Source: Sanghuangporus weigelae (taxonomy: Eukaryota; Basidiomycota; Agaricomycetes; Hymenochaetales; Hymenochaetaceae). From it: 64,000 nt of DNA. Below the pieces are notes generated by a model. The model made no database searches. It saw only the letters and a list, made by a program, of their open reading frames with translations, and was not told where the DNA came from. The stretch covers positions 310,001 to 374,000 of the forward strand of contig CP137323.1 in the NCBI GenBank assembly GCA_033182465.1, read 5' to 3'. This document shows, piece after piece, positions 25,087 through 38,404 of this stretch. The translations under genes were made by a program, and so were the position numbers. The stretch's first letter is position 1. Every line of letters starts with the position of its first letter.

Positions 25087-28000
25087 ATGTCTGAGGATGC
25101 TGTGGTGCTCGGAAAACGAAAGCAAAGAGATGCGGATGAGCAGAGGCCATCAGGGTGCGTTTTAAATTTCGGACGGCTTAAAGAGTTGTGCTGAACTTTG
25201 ACCTCATGTAGGTCAACCCTCTTCGTCTCAAATCTCCCATACACCGCGACGTCCACAGACCTGAAGACCTTGTTTTCTGACTTCGCTCCAGTACGATCTG
25301 CCTTCGTAGTCTTAGAAGACGATGTCTCGAAGGGCGTCGGCTACGTTTCATTTGCAATCACAGAAGATGCTAAGACTACTCTGGACACGATTGAAAGAGA
25401 CGGGCTTGAGCTGAATGGCCGGAAGTTACGAGTGCAGATAGCAGATCGCAAAGCAAGTACTGGTCCGTGCCCAGTGGTCTTCGCATGTTACTGACTTGAT
25501 CCTGTAGCCGAAAGAGAGAACCACTGAGAAGAAAGCCAAGAGCGAGCACAAAACAACAATTACTCCTCAAGTGCCTCATCCGAAAACTCCAAAGGATCCG
25601 AATGCTATCCGCACAATAATCATCTCTGGTCTGCCCGCTTCTATCGATACGAAAGTACTATGGAAGAAGGTTCGGAAATACGATGGAGCAGAAAGTGTAG
25701 TACTCGTTGAGGGAGAACCAGGTGTAGGCAAGCACCTCTCGCGTTGAAGATGTGCCTGACTCCAGCTGACTGCTAAATTCACTTAGCTCATGCTCTCTTC
25801 TCGAGTCCTAGTGCCGCCGCTCATGTCGTTGACAAACTGCACGCACATGTCTTCAAGGGCTCCATCTTGTCCGTCGCTCTGAAGAAACGGCTTGAGAATC
25901 TAGCCAAAACTCATGTGAGGAAAGAAGGTTCCAATGAGTCGACTTCCCCGAGTCGTGCCAGTCGTCTGATTGTCCGAAATTTGCCATGGAATGTGGGTCT
26001 ACATAATTGACCTCTTATTTCGCTTAGTTGCTCACTTTTTCGTCACTACTATAGATTACCGAAAACGACCTTCGTGCTCTCTTTCTACCCTTCGGGCCTA
26101 TTTACTCCATTGACATTCCTATGAGCAATTCATCGACAGAAGACGCGAAGAACGACAACAGAAAGCCTCGGGCGAAAGGTTTCGCATTCGTGTGGTTCTT
26201 CTCTAAAAAGGACGCCGAGAAGGCGATCGCCGGTGTAAACGGTCATGCAATCGAGGCGGGCTCAATAGTAGCTCCAACGCTTAACAAGAAGGAAAGGCAA
26301 CGGCTCAGGAGACAGATACGCGAGAAAGCCAAAACCGACACGGGAGAAGATCCGGAAAACGAAGATGATAATAGTTCGGGTGACGAGGACGTGATAGAAT
26401 CAAGCGAGAAGACTCCAAAGACTGGCGGAGCTGGATCTCGGATTCTAGCTGTTGATTGGGCTTTAAGCAAGGACAAATGGGAAGAGGCAAAAGCGAAGAC
26501 ACTAGACGAGCAGCCTGCGGAGAATGAAGAGGCTTCGGAAAGCGAGGCGGACTCCAGTTCAGACTTACGAGATGAGGACGATGAGGAATCAGAGGCAAGA
26601 AGCGATGAATCATTAGAGGACGATGAGGACGATGAGGAACGCCCGGATGCAGAAGAGCCGATCAAGCCCACTCTACCCCAAACGGACGTTGGGACTACCC
26701 TGTTCGTTCGCAACTTGCCATTCGACGCTACGGAGGATGAGTTGCGTGTTCTGTGAGTTGTCCGTTCTCTTCAACTCTGGCCATGGCTGATTTTACTTTC
26801 AACGCAGCTTCCGATCTTTTGGTCCTCTTCGTTACGCGCGGACCACTATAGATGCTGAAACGGGTCGATCGCGAGGAACCGGCTTCGTCTGCTTTTGGAG
26901 AAAAGAAGATGCAGACAAGGCTATCCAGCAGAGCGACCTCCTAAATCGCGAAGCTGGCATAAGTACTTCTGCTACCGCGCCAAAGAAGAAAAATCCATTC
27001 TCCTTACCTTCCTTGCTCACTCCCGATCCTTCATCATCCCTCGCGCAACCACTCGTACTTCATGGGCGCACTCTAGACGTTGCCCGAGCGGTGACGCGTG
27101 ACGAAGCGGTGCGTCTGAAAGATGAGGGTGAGCGACAACGCGAGAAAGCTGACAAGCGCAACTTGTACCTCCTCCGAGAAGGCGTCATTTTCCCTAATTC
27201 TCCTGCTGCAGCATCTCTGACTGCTACGGAAATTGAGAAACGTCAAGCATCGTTCAACGCTCGTCGCAACCTGTTAAAGTCAAATCCATCGCTGTATGTG
27301 TCCAAAACGCGACTTTCGATACGACAGATTCCATTATTCGTTTCGGATCGTATTTTGAAACGTCTTGGTATTCATGCTATGCGCGCTTTTGAGGAAGAGG
27401 TCAAGCGCGGGGAGTGCGAGCCACTTTCAGCCGAAGAGGTGCGAGCGGACGATGAGATCGTTCATACAGAAGGTGTTGAAAGTAAGAAAAGGAAGAAGGG
27501 AAAGAAGGCCGAGCGCGAGACAGGCGTGAAGCAAGCAAAGATTGTGCGTCAGGCAGACCGCGTCGATCCGTTGACAGACAAAGGCAGGAGTCGGGGGTAC
27601 GGCTTCCTCGAGATGAAACGACACAGCGATGCCTTGCGTGTCTTGCGATGGTCCAACAACAATCGATCTCTGTATGCTCTTCTGGAAGAATGGTGGAAGG
27701 ATGAGGTCCAGGATCTCATTAAGACCTTAGAAACTGGAACTGCAAAATCGAAGTCGAAAGCTGATGCCAATGGAGAGGGCGGTGAGGACATTGAAGCGCG
27801 CCTACGACGGCTGAAGGGCGAGCTTGAACGTCTTAAGTCTGGCGAGGGCCATGCCAAAGGCAGCAGGAAAACACTTATAGTGGAGTTCTCTATCGAGAAC
27901 GCGCAGGTAGTGAACAGGCGGAAAGAGAAAATCGAGGTTCGTGTTACTTTGAAATCCCAATATCACATATAATCTGACTTTACTAAACGGCTTTGCGATG

Positions 28001-28271
28001 CTTCTGTTAGGCATCGAAACCAAATCCAAAACGAGCTCGCCCAACGTCTGGTGTTAGCGGTGAAGATGGCGGCGAAGACGACGCAGAGTCAACCAGCGCA
28101 ACCCCCACTAAACGAAGAAAGATAGTAAAGAGCTCAGCGGCGCAGTCTGGCTCGAAGCCTGCGACTAAAATTGAAGCTAACGAAGACGGACCTACGAAGG
28201 CGGGAAAATCCATCGGGAGTATTATTGGTCGAAAGAGAAAGATGCGGAAGGGGAAAGGGAAGGGGAAATAA
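25087..28271 (+). CDS. NOP4: Nop4/RBM28-like nucleolar RNA-binding protein
   Basis: Required in yeast for 60S ribosomal subunit maturation (family knowledge). The start MSEDAVVLGKRKQRDADEQ joins across an intron to RRM1 (STLFVSNLPYTATSTDL...GYVSF). RRM2 (TIIISGLPASIDTKVL), RRM3 (SRLIVRNLPWNITENDL...GFAFVWF) and RRM4 (TTLFVRNLPFDATEDEL...GTGFVCFW) follow. Between RRM3 and RRM4 lies a long acidic stretch (26350-26660), as in Nop4/RBM28. The C-terminal third has RLSIRQIPLFVSDRILKRLG and SRGYGFLEMKRHSDALRVLRW, a degenerate further RRM, and ends in a Lys/Arg-rich tail (GRKRKMRKGKGKGK), fitting a nucleolar protein. The stop is TAA 28269-28271. At least six short introns are present. Confidence 0.92.
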
Positions 28272-28793
28272 TGGATCACTTGCCTTGTGTAGTTCTAGGT
28301 GCGCCTCCTCCGCTTTAGTAAAGCTTCCTCGCTTACCTATTAATATTCGTATCTCAGTTTCAGTAACCTATGTTCATTTCGTAGTTGTTACAAAAATAGA
28401 ACAAGTATGAAATGTCACGATCCGTGTTCTACCTGACGCAACTCATTAATCTGGTCAAAGATCCAATGACGAGCATTTAGAGTAAGTCGGTATCTACGGC
28501 CGTGTATCTAGGAAGTTTGGTTAGTATCTTGAGTCAAGTATCAGGAATGTCATCTCGCCCCAACGGACGCCTCCGACTAGTAAGAATCGGTGAGCACTAA
28601 CTTTCTAGATACCCGTTCGTGCTCACTGTAATGCCCTTAGCTATGATGAATAGTTGGAGACCTCGTACACTACTTTTTTGCCCAGTGTCAGCAATGTCGA
28701 CTAGGAATTGCATCAAATCCCTATAAGAATGGACATCCTTCCAGTACCTGCCCTGCAGTTGATCTCCGACTATCTCCACAAGAACAACAGAGG
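28272..28793. other. Intergenic region before the ABC transporter
   Basis: A 3' end of the NOP4-like gene and the ABC transporter leader share this stretch. No gene or clear TATA box is seen. Confidence 0.4.
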
Positions 28794-31700
28794 ATGCATC
28801 CGTCACCGTCAGAGGCACCTCCAGATGAAGAGAGAGACGATCCCGATTACTATGGGGTTCAGAGACCCGGTCGCGCTCGGACTGTATTGGACATGAAGGA
28901 TCGTGTACCGGTCTCATTCGAGCCGTTCATCACCTTCGATTTCGAGCCTGAGACGGATGCTATATCCTCATGGTCTCACAATGATCCTCGTAGCTCTGGA
29001 CAACGTGTATCGAGAGTCGCGATCGACCACTTTGATCCCGAAGGAGTCGAGCATCTTCGTAGTCGCTTCTCCCAGACATCCGAGTATTCTGCCTATCTGC
29101 CAGAGAATAGGAACGATAAGGCTCCCAAGAGGAAGCAGAAACGTAAACGAGGCAAGAAGTCAGGATCGAACCTCCCTAGCCCTCCGCTGTCTGAGGAATC
29201 TCGAATAGTTAGGACGAAACGAGTCGCCAAGAGCAGCACATCCGAAGTGTCGATTTTGGAGATAGATACGTACACTGATAAACATCTAGTGCCCTTTAAT
29301 TTGGAGGCGGCTCTTCGCGAGACTATTAAACGGTTGAGTCGATATTACTTCTACATTCCGCTGTAAGCGCATTGATAAAGATTCGTCAGACACGGTTCCT
29401 CCGATACTTCGTCTCTCAATTTTGGACTCGGCTTCAGGGACCTGTGTGTCTTTGGTGCTGATCGAAGTCTTTCATCTGGGACCGTCTACCAGACTACTCT
29501 GTGTTCAATTCTGAATCCGATAGAATGGTCGAGACAGCTCCTCAGGTTGCGGAAACGCGCTCCACGGCGGCTCATGTCAGGATTTGAAGGTGTAGTTAGT
29601 TCCGGTGAAATGCTTCGTATGTGACAATGACTTGACTTGTAAATGACAACACTGATGAAGGATTTTTAGTTGTGCTTGGACGACCAGGATCCGGCTGTAG
29701 TACGTTCCTCAAGACTCTTGCGAACCAAACCAAGGAGTTTGTCCACGTGCTTGGAGAGAGACAGTATGGTTCACTCACTCCTAGAGACATCACTAGTTCG
29801 TTCAGGAACCGCGTATGGTATTGTCCTGAAAGGTTGGCGTTCGTCTGGTGTCAAATGAAGTAGAACTCACTCTTTTTCGTCTCTTTTCTAACAGCGCAAC
29901 TGATGTGCCGACGCTGACAGTTCTGCAAATGATCTTTTCCGCAGCAAGAGCACGAAACCACGACTGTTGTCTGTCTCCTGCTGACATTGAACAACTATCT
30001 GACGCATTGGCAGCGATCTTCGGGTTGAGGTTCGTTCTGCAGAGTGTTGACTTCCCCATCAGGACTGAAAGTTTACATATAGGCACGTTAAGAACCTTCT
30101 CATGGAAGACAGTAAAGTTACCCGATCCGAGAGGCGACGAGTTTCAATATGTGAAGCACTTGCTGCACGAGCGTTGGTATGCTGTTGGGACAAGCATAAT
30201 CAGGGATTGGATGCATGTGCGGCTCTTGAGTTTGTCCAAGCTCTACGTATCGCTACGGATCTATCTTCCATGACGACAATAGTCACTCTAAGTCAAGGAG
30301 GGGAGGCTCTGTATCAGCTCTTCGACAAGGTTTGTGTAATTGGCGAGGGCCGAATGCTTTACTACGGCAAGGCAGACGCGGCTCGACAGCACTTCATAGA
30401 TCTTGGATATGACCCTCTACCGAGGCAAACGACTTCGGATTTCTTGATCTCGGGTAAGACATACTCGACCTTTCTGAGGCTAAACAGCTCACATGGTTCG
30501 CGTTAAGTGACAGATCCTCTCGGACGAATACAAAATCCTGGACGACCGTTTTCTGCACCTCGCACTGCCGAGGAATTTGCACGCGCCTTTCATCGAAGTC
30601 CGTTGGGGCGAGCAAATCGGTTAGAAGTGACAAACTATTGGCAGAAGAATTCCAGTCGCACAAGAAATTCTGAGCTGGGAAATGTGCCACCTCCGAAGGC
30701 AGAAAGCTCTAAGCTCATTCGGCGAACCATTAGCTCGTGGATACACCAACTTTCCGTCGCGATCACACGTAAATGTTCTATGGTGCGGAACAGTTGGATT
30801 TCAGTTATGATGCAAATTTTGTGAGTCACCACTTCATCTATCATCGTTGGTCAGATGTAATCCGTGACTTGTTTCGCAGTCTGCCAGTATTCCAGGGTGC
30901 CATCACTGGCCTAGCTTACTGGCATACTCCAGGATCAACCACGGCCTTCGTGCTCCGGGACGGTTTAATATTCATCATTATGCTCTTTTCGAGTCTTTCA
31001 GCGATGGTTGAGAGCCTAGAAATTGATTCTTACGCGTTTCGTGCAATTCGTCAACACCATGCAGAGCTTTACAGGCGTTTACCTGAAGCAGTTGCAACTA
31101 CATTACTTGACATTTTGATAACTCTACTGTCTCAAGCAGGTCTTTCTGCCTCTATTTATATACTGGCCGGTTTCCAAGGAAGTGTTATGCACTTTCTAGT
31201 CTTTCTGTTGTTCGTTGTTTCAACTGCAATTGCCATGAAAGCCTTATTTCGCTCCGTAGCGATTTTGACAAAAACGACTGGATATTCTCTTGCGGGCTCA
31301 GTCATCATCTTGTTCCTACTGTTCTCCGGTTTCAATGACCTGCCTTCATCCGTCAAGCGAGTTTCGCTGTGGTTGTCATGGCTCGACGTAAGTCTATGAT
31401 CTTGTTCAAGCTCTACTGTTCATAGACTCATTTCCCTTCATCATGGAAAGCCGCTACGTTACGCGTTTGAAGGACTTATAGTCAACGAGTACCACGGAGT
31501 CCAAGTACCGTGCTCAGACTATGCGTCCGGAGGAGAGATCTATGGCACAGCCACTCTACAGGCGAAAATCTGTCTCAGTGCTGCTTTAGCCTCTGAGCAG
31601 ATAAACATAAGTGGTCACGATTATTTCGAGGATACGTACGGTTATTCGTATGCAAATCTGTGGACTGTGAGTAAAGCCCGCTACTGATCTACCACAAATG

Positions 31701-34319
31701 TCTGACCCTAGATTCAGAATTTCGCTTTCATAGCGGCGTTCGCAACGACGTTCTCCGGCTTTTACCTGATAATCTCCGAGTGGAGTTCACCTGGATATAC
31801 AAGATTGTTCACTTATTTCAAAACAGGAACCCTGAATCAGGGATCAACGAATGGGCTATCTGACCCTTATCGACACATCCGACGTACTCACCAAGCCATA
31901 GACGTGGGGAGTGGTGAGCAGTATGAGATCCCTCTGAACGACGTTTTCGCTTGGAAGAATCTCCAGTACGCAGTTTCTCAGCGGAATGAACAGAAGGTTT
32001 TATTAGATGGAATATCTGGATATGTCGCTCCTCGCAAGCTTTGTGCTCTAGTTGGACAGCATGGTGTCGGAAAGGTGCGCATCATCCAATATACATCGAT
32101 GAGCTACTGAAATCGGTTTTGAAACATAGACGACGCTCCTGAAGGTGCTAGCAAGCCGCCATGAAGAGGGTGATGTGTCTGGAGATATGCATTTGAATGG
32201 AACACTACTTCCATCTGACTTCCGATCTCAGGTGTAAGCTAATTGCTCCTTTAAACATTTACTGCAGGACGCGAATTGATCGCTTTCAGTGGATTCTGCC
32301 AGCAAGCAGATGTACATTATCCCAAGCAAACAGTTTGTGAAGCGCTTCGTTTCTCTGCCGAACTCCGTCAACCGACGACAGTTTCTCGTCGCGAGAAAAG
32401 GACATAGTGAGCTTGAGCTGTTGTTCAGATCATCAGATGTGCTCTAATGTGTGCGCTCGCGTCATGCTCAGCGTCGATTCCTGCTTGAAAATGTGCGGTC
32501 TGGAGGCCTATGCAGATGCCATGGTCTGTACACTAAACCTCGAAAACCAAAGACGGACCAGCATAGGTATCGAGCTGGCAGCCCAGCCGAGACTGCTACT
32601 CTTTCTTGATGAACCAACGAGCGGGCTTGATCCTCAGGAGGCATTGGGTATCGTCGCTTTGTTGCGTGACCTTGCAAATCATGGCCAGGCCATTCTTTGT
32701 TCAATGCATCAACCTTCGAGCGAAATTCTCGACCACTTTGATCAATTGCTTGTCCTTCATAAAGGAGGAAAGATGGTGTATTTTGGTGACATTGGCAATG
32801 ATTGTGAGATCATGATTGATTATTTTGAACGGAACGGCGCTCAACTCTGCAGCGCCTCGAAAAATCCGTATGTTCCTTTATCTTCATTTGAAGTTCACTC
32901 ATGATTTGGAACAGTGTAGAGTGGATGATGAATTTAATTTCCTCTGACGACCACGCATACATCCCCATCGATTGGCCTGGCAAATGGCTCCGTTCACCGG
33001 AAATAGGAATGTTGCGTCGAGATATCGACGAGTTTCAGAGGAAATCCCACCGAAGCATCGCGAAGTCAACGCTATACTCATCAACTTCGTCCGGAATGAA
33101 TTGGTTTCATCAAGCATATACGTTGTCGAAACGAACCTTCGTAGCGTACTGGCGTAGCCCAGAGTATTTGCTGGCCAAACTCATGATCAACTTGCTTTCC
33201 GGGATCTTCATCGGATTTGCGTTTTATCAATCAGACAACTCTCTACATGGACTACAGAGAAAGGTTTTCGTACGTGTTTGTTTTCTAGACATTTTCGAAG
33301 TTCTGAGGAAATGAGTCCGCTCATATAGGCCGCTTTCATGCTGACCATCATCAGCGTACCGATATCCTGCCAACTTCAAGCTACCTTCATTGACGCACGG
33401 CAGGTGTACGAACTGCAAGAGCGACACAGTCGCATGTACAGCTGGTCGGCGTTCTTGGCAACACACCTTCTCGTGGAGCTCTTTTGGAATATCATATCCT
33501 CCGGCCTATTCTTCTCAGCCTGGTATTGGGTGACGGGCTTTCCCACAAATCGTGTCGTGTACTCCTTTCTTATCATCGGGTTCTTTTATCCGTTGTTTTA
33601 CACTACGCAAGCTTTGGCTGTCACATCGTTCTCTTCGTCTACGAAGATATCTTCATTGCTCCTCTGCATTTCGTTTTCCTTCACTGGCATTTTGTAAGTG
33701 TATTTGTTCTGCGCATGCGAAAGCATCTTTCGCTGAACTTCTTCCAACCAGTGACGGAATAACTCATACGTCTGAGCATTCGAAATGGCAGGAATGGCTT
33801 TACGGTTCATCGCCATTGACTTATTTACTCGAGGGTTTCATCGGACAAGGTAGGTTAATTGACCTTTTCCCCTTTCCTTACAACTTTTCCCTAATTGAAT
33901 CGGACGTAGCTCTGGGCCAGCAGCTAGCTGAATGCTCGCAAAACGAGTTCCTCCAGCTCATCCCGCCATCCGGTCAAACTTGTGTCGATTATCTAAATGA
34001 TTTCATCGACGAAGTCGGAGGGTACTTGAACAATCCTCACGGTTCCGAAATTTGCGAGTATTGCCCAGCACGGACAACTGACGAATATCTCGCATCGCGG
34101 TACAATATCTACTATTCTCATCGCTGGAGAAACATGATGATTGTCCTTGCCGCTTGTTTGCTCAACGTAGGTCCTGCAACTGATTAAATTCGTAACTGTA
34201 ACTCACTGAGATTTGTTCTACGTCGCTTCTACTAGATCGTCTTGATGTTTGTCCTTACGTATATCTTCCGCATTCGGCGCGGTCGTCTATTCCGCTCAGG
34301 CAGCAAGACAAAGGCTTGA
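28794..34319 (+). CDS. PDR-type (ABCG) full ABC transporter with divergent first nucleotide-binding domain
   Basis: Predicted plasma-membrane efflux pump built NBD1-TMD1-NBD2-TMD2. ATG 28794 opens a PDR N-terminus ([27 protein letters not shown]) with an inserted basic stretch ([12 protein letters not shown]). NBD1 has [13 protein letters not shown] and Walker [13 protein letters not shown] with the Cys typical of PDR. Its signature reads [16 protein letters not shown] where VSGGERKRVS is usual, followed by [17 protein letters not shown]. Hydrophobic helices of TMD1 span 30.8-31.4 kb. NBD2 has Walker [14 protein letters not shown] over an intron, the usual degenerate signature [12 protein letters not shown], Walker [14 protein letters not shown] and MHQPSS. 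TMD2 follows (33.1-34.3 kb), ending [16 protein letters not shown] at TGA 34317-34319. More than ten introns are needed. NBD1 has lost the Ser-Gly-Gly of the one competent PDR ATP site, so transport may be altered or lost. Confidence 0.88.
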
Positions 34320-35170
34320 CACGTCTTTGCATGCTTCGTCTTCAAATACCATCATCCGGACCTTATCTCATGGAGCAAATTCTTGTTAGTATACACTATA
34401 GTACATACTTCCTCACTTTCTTTGTTTGTTTCCTGCGCTTTTTGTCTTGCCGCTTGTCTCCTTCGCATTGCAACGCCCATTGCTCTCATATTTCAATTTC
34501 CTTGCTTGATCTCATGGTGCAACCACTGTCCTTCCCTTTGGCAGTTGACATTCATCGCACCGCGCTCCTTTCTTTAGATTTGGCTGCTTCTTGTCATACT
34601 CCATTTTGTAGTGTCAACCGGAGTCAATCAACTCAGATCGATCCTGTTCCTTGATGCCTGACTATTAACAGATAGACCTCACACGCATCGCACATTGACC
34701 ATGAAATACCGTGAATATTAACTGGGTTGACGAAGCCCGTTGGACGACAGCACAAAATTGTACACTCAAACGATAAAAAATAGGAGAAAATAGAAACCAT
34801 GAAACCTTTATGAATGCTTTACACCAAACAAAAAGAGCTTTCGATAAAAAAGATATAATAGGTAAGGAAAACCGAACGAACGGAAAGAGAAACCGTAGTT
34901 ATGTTTAAGTGTACACTGTAGCGACAAACTGAGAGAGCGAGGTTTGGGATCCAAAAGATGAGAAGAGAAGGCTTCTGTATCCGAATCTCCCCAAAAGGTT
35001 TGATATTCTTTACTTGGCTCCGAGTCCGTTGCTCGCATTAGAACACAGAAAGAGAGGAGGAAAAGGACCAATAAATAATGAGACTTCCGTATTTGCTTGT
35101 TTATTCGTGATTTCTCTGTTCATAACTACGACAACAAGGAACGCGAGTACATCAAGGTAAGATCTATTAA
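34320..35170. other. Intergenic region between convergent genes
   Basis: 3' flanks of the ABC transporter and the C2H2 gene. Short pyrimidine-rich open stretches (34316-34654, +) have no support. Confidence 0.45.
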
Positions 35171-37107
35171 TTAGAAGCGAACAAAGCTCACCTCCATATC
35201 CATTTCCTCCCAACTGTCGTCTGCTTCCTCTTTGATGACGGGCTCCGTTTTGCGGTGAGCAAACCCAAAACCAGTACCCGAATAGCTTCCATAGGAGGTT
35301 TCCACATCAAAGCGATCCCTGTGTGCGTCTGCTACGTCGACATCCACGTCGATTTCGTCTTCCGAACCTCCACGGGCGGAGTGCAGCGCATCTTCCTCAT
35401 CATCCGAACGCGATCCAGAGTAAGAACGTGCAACGCTACTGGAGCGCATGTCTGAGCGCGGGAGCGACCATCCCCCAAAATGCGCGAGGGATGTGGAGAC
35501 AGAGCCGCTCTCGACGGAGAATCCGGACACAGACAGGACGGACCCATTCTCGCGGTACTCGACGAAATTACCGCGATTACCCGCAACATTGCCCTGCGGG
35601 ACAGACATTGGCTGAGGCTTGGACGGTGAGATGACTTGAATGGGAGCGAGCGCATCAACCTGTTCCTTATCTCCATTTATATCGAGTTCCTCATCAGCAT
35701 AAGGCGAAATTGTACCGCCCAGACGACCGGTCGGTACGACGGGAGCAGTAGGATGAGCTAGTAGACCAGGCCTGATCTGAGTAATTCCGCTAGGAACTGT
35801 GAAATCGCGCATGCGGGGACCTCCTGAGGCAGTCGAGGTGACTGATCCGGAGCGGGGACGATCCAACCGCGGAGCCTGTGCGCGAACAGGAACGGATGAG
35901 CTAACTGGATGGTGAACAACAGGAAGTGACGAGGATATCTTGTTGGTCGAGCGTGCACCAGAGCTTGATGTAAGAGAGTCCATGCCTGAGACATTATCGG
36001 CTGAGGGAGGCGGTACAACTCCGTTCGACACATAGGACGGCCAGTAGGACTTGTCATCTGGAAGAGATGATCCGGTGTAAAGAATAGCAGCAGCCTGATG
36101 AAAATAGTCAGAAGAAGCGCGCGTAGAATTCGCGAGAACTCGTACCTCCAGCACCTGAACTTGCTGATGCTTCGACAACATAAATTTGCTCGCTTCACGC
36201 CACTGAGGCGTATGTTCCCAACGATGCTTGACCAAGCAAGATGGGTGTCTATACACCTAAATGAGCAAAGCAACGATCAGACCAAATATAGCAGCCGAAA
36301 AAATATTTATGGACCTTCGAGCAACTCTCGCACTGGAAGATTGTGCCACGTTTCTTTACTTTCACGCTCTTACCAGCCTTCTTGTCTGTTGCACGCGTAG
36401 CGACGCTGTCGGCAACAGAAGCACCGTCGTCAAAATCTTCAACATCTACCTCGATATCATCGGCTACACTGGAAGCCATGTCTTGCGCATACGACGTCTC
36501 GGGAACAGACGATGCGAGTATACCAACTCCATTCGAGCCAGCTGAACTCGGTGCAAATGTTGCCTGGTGATCTTAATATGACGTTAGAGTTTCGACATAC
36601 GAAATTTCAGTCTGGACCGCTTACTAATATTAGCCTGAGAACGGCCGCGTGTTTGTGGGTGGCTGTGTAAGTTATGGCCGGACGAATTTACAGAACTGAT
36701 CCCGGATGGTGTCAACGAAAGTGAAGATAAAGACGCCAGGGCAGACGCCGCAGACAAGTTCGCAGGACTAGTGTGTCCACAAAGCGAGGATGGAGACGAG
36801 AGAAATGTCAAGAAGAAACGAATGAATGATTTTGTATAGATTACGAATTGTGGGAAACGTACGCAGGCCTTGACACAGCATCACGAGCGTCGCTCATCCG
36901 CCGCCTCGTCTGGCCTGTCGAGCTCAGACGACGATGCTTGAGAGCATGCGAACCATGCTTTCCCGATGCCAGGTCTTTCAAGTCCTTGCTTGTCTTTGTA
37001 GGCTCTGAGTTCGAAACTGGCATCGGCGGCACCGTCGCCGCTGCGTCAGACAAGCTGAATAACGCAGAAAGACCCGACATCGGAGTATTCTGCGAGACGC
37101 TTGACAT
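35171..37107 (-). CDS. Single C2H2 zinc-finger protein, likely transcription regulator
   Basis: ATG 37107 gives MSSVSQNTPMSGLSALFSL, then a Ser-rich region over two introns. An acidic stretch (DDIEVDVEDFDD) precedes a C2H2 finger split by an intron: CESC then YRHPSC...KHRWEH (C-x2-C-x12-H-x3-H). Directly after it come TPQWREASKFMLSKHQQVQVLEAAAILYTG and SYWPSYVSNG, a block that recurs next to this finger in many fungal proteins of unknown role. The remainder is disordered, Ser/Pro-rich, with acidic patches (SEDEIDVDVDVAD, VIKEEADDSWEEMDME). The stop chosen is TAA 35173-35171; a GTGAGC directly after DMEME could instead be a donor site leading to another last exon. Probably nuclear DNA-binding; targets are unknown. 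Confidence 0.82.
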
Positions 37108-38404
37108 AGCTACTTAAGTTGTTGTGGTGCCGCTGGGCTGATCAGTGGGCAAGAGGAAGGAGCGTGGGTCGTGAAAGTTGTTCAAAGATGATAGGGAGAA
37201 GAACGTTCGGTGCATACGTTGTGGCAGACCACACCGACACAAAATATGAAATCACAATTCGCCTGAGTTGGTTGCGAGAAAGAAGGGATGAAAAGGGGTC
37301 GAGGGGCGCTGAGAGAGGAAGGTACAACGGGGAAGGTGGACAAGTTAGACAAAGTAGCACGAGCCGAGACCTCGCTCAGAAGAGTACAGCACACCGACGG
37401 GGGTTCGCTATGTGTGCTAGCGGGAAAGCCTATAGCATACTGGCGAGGATAAGAAGGAAACGTCGAGGACGCTTAGAGATGCATGGCGGACACTGTGATG
37501 GACGATGGATGACTGGTCGTGTATGCTGGAAGGAAATTGAGGACCCCTCTCGCCGCTGGTCGCCGCCTTCCCAAAATTCTGTCGGACTTTGAAATTAACT
37601 ACTGAAAGCTACCTGCACGTGACAATAATTTCCGTCTTTAGTCGACTCTTCCTTCTTAGTCGCTTGACTCATGCTTCGTTATTCACACTAATCATAAATA
37701 ATCAAAGTAATGTGCTTTCAAGGCCGCCGGACTTGTCTTTTTAGGGATTTAACTGTCTTTGCTCAGCTCCTGGTCACCAGAACGTGCGTGAAGTCGTCAC
37801 GAGTCTGAGTCTGGAATTCTCAAAGAACCCTGTTCGTTATCTCTCGCCCGTTATGGCGGTCTCGAATTCTCAGCATCATCCTCTGCTGCGGCTTCTTTTC
37901 TTTACTTATGTATGAGTCCGCCAAGGATAAAATATATTTGAGTAATAAGCAATATTAAGTCAACTCTACTCTACTCTCTAATCGACTCGTCGTCAATGAC
38001 GATGTTTCTACTGTAAGACCGCCGTATCTCCCGTCAGTCGGGTGCCGGGTAGACATCCAGCGGGCGCCTATGGAAATCTGGGGTATCACTGTTCTGCATC
38101 ATAGCTGATTACTTCGATTCCGCAAAAATAGTCTCGTAAAAGCCTCTACTCAATGAACCTGTTACCAAATCTAATTGTAGACTTTGCTTAATAATTAGAC
38201 GAAACCTTAATCCTCCCCTTCCTTTCAGACACATACAAATAAAACAACAAAACAGTTCGAACCAGACATCTAGCTATTCGATGAACTATCGTACAAAGTT
38301 CTCATGGATCGCGATGACTACTCGTCTCATTTCTCCCGCCGTCACCAAGCCGAAGCGTTTCGCCACTGTCAGCCGCAAGCGAGATCAAACGACGTGCGCT
38401 CAGT
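37108..38404. other. Intergenic region of 1.3 kb without recognised content
   Basis: It holds the promoter side of the C2H2 gene and the 3' flank of the DsbA-like gene. The 157-codon plus-strand frame at 37119-37592 has no motif and is probably leader sequence read antisense. About 37600-38270 is AT-rich. Confidence 0.4.

Noticed and set aside
26243-26713. Ser-rich minus-strand frame of 156 codons
   Set aside because: Antisense shadow of the acidic region in the NOP4-like gene.
37119-37592. 157-codon plus-strand frame upstream of the C2H2 gene
   Set aside because: Arg/Gly-rich with no motif; best read as the antisense of the promoter and leader of the C2H2 gene.
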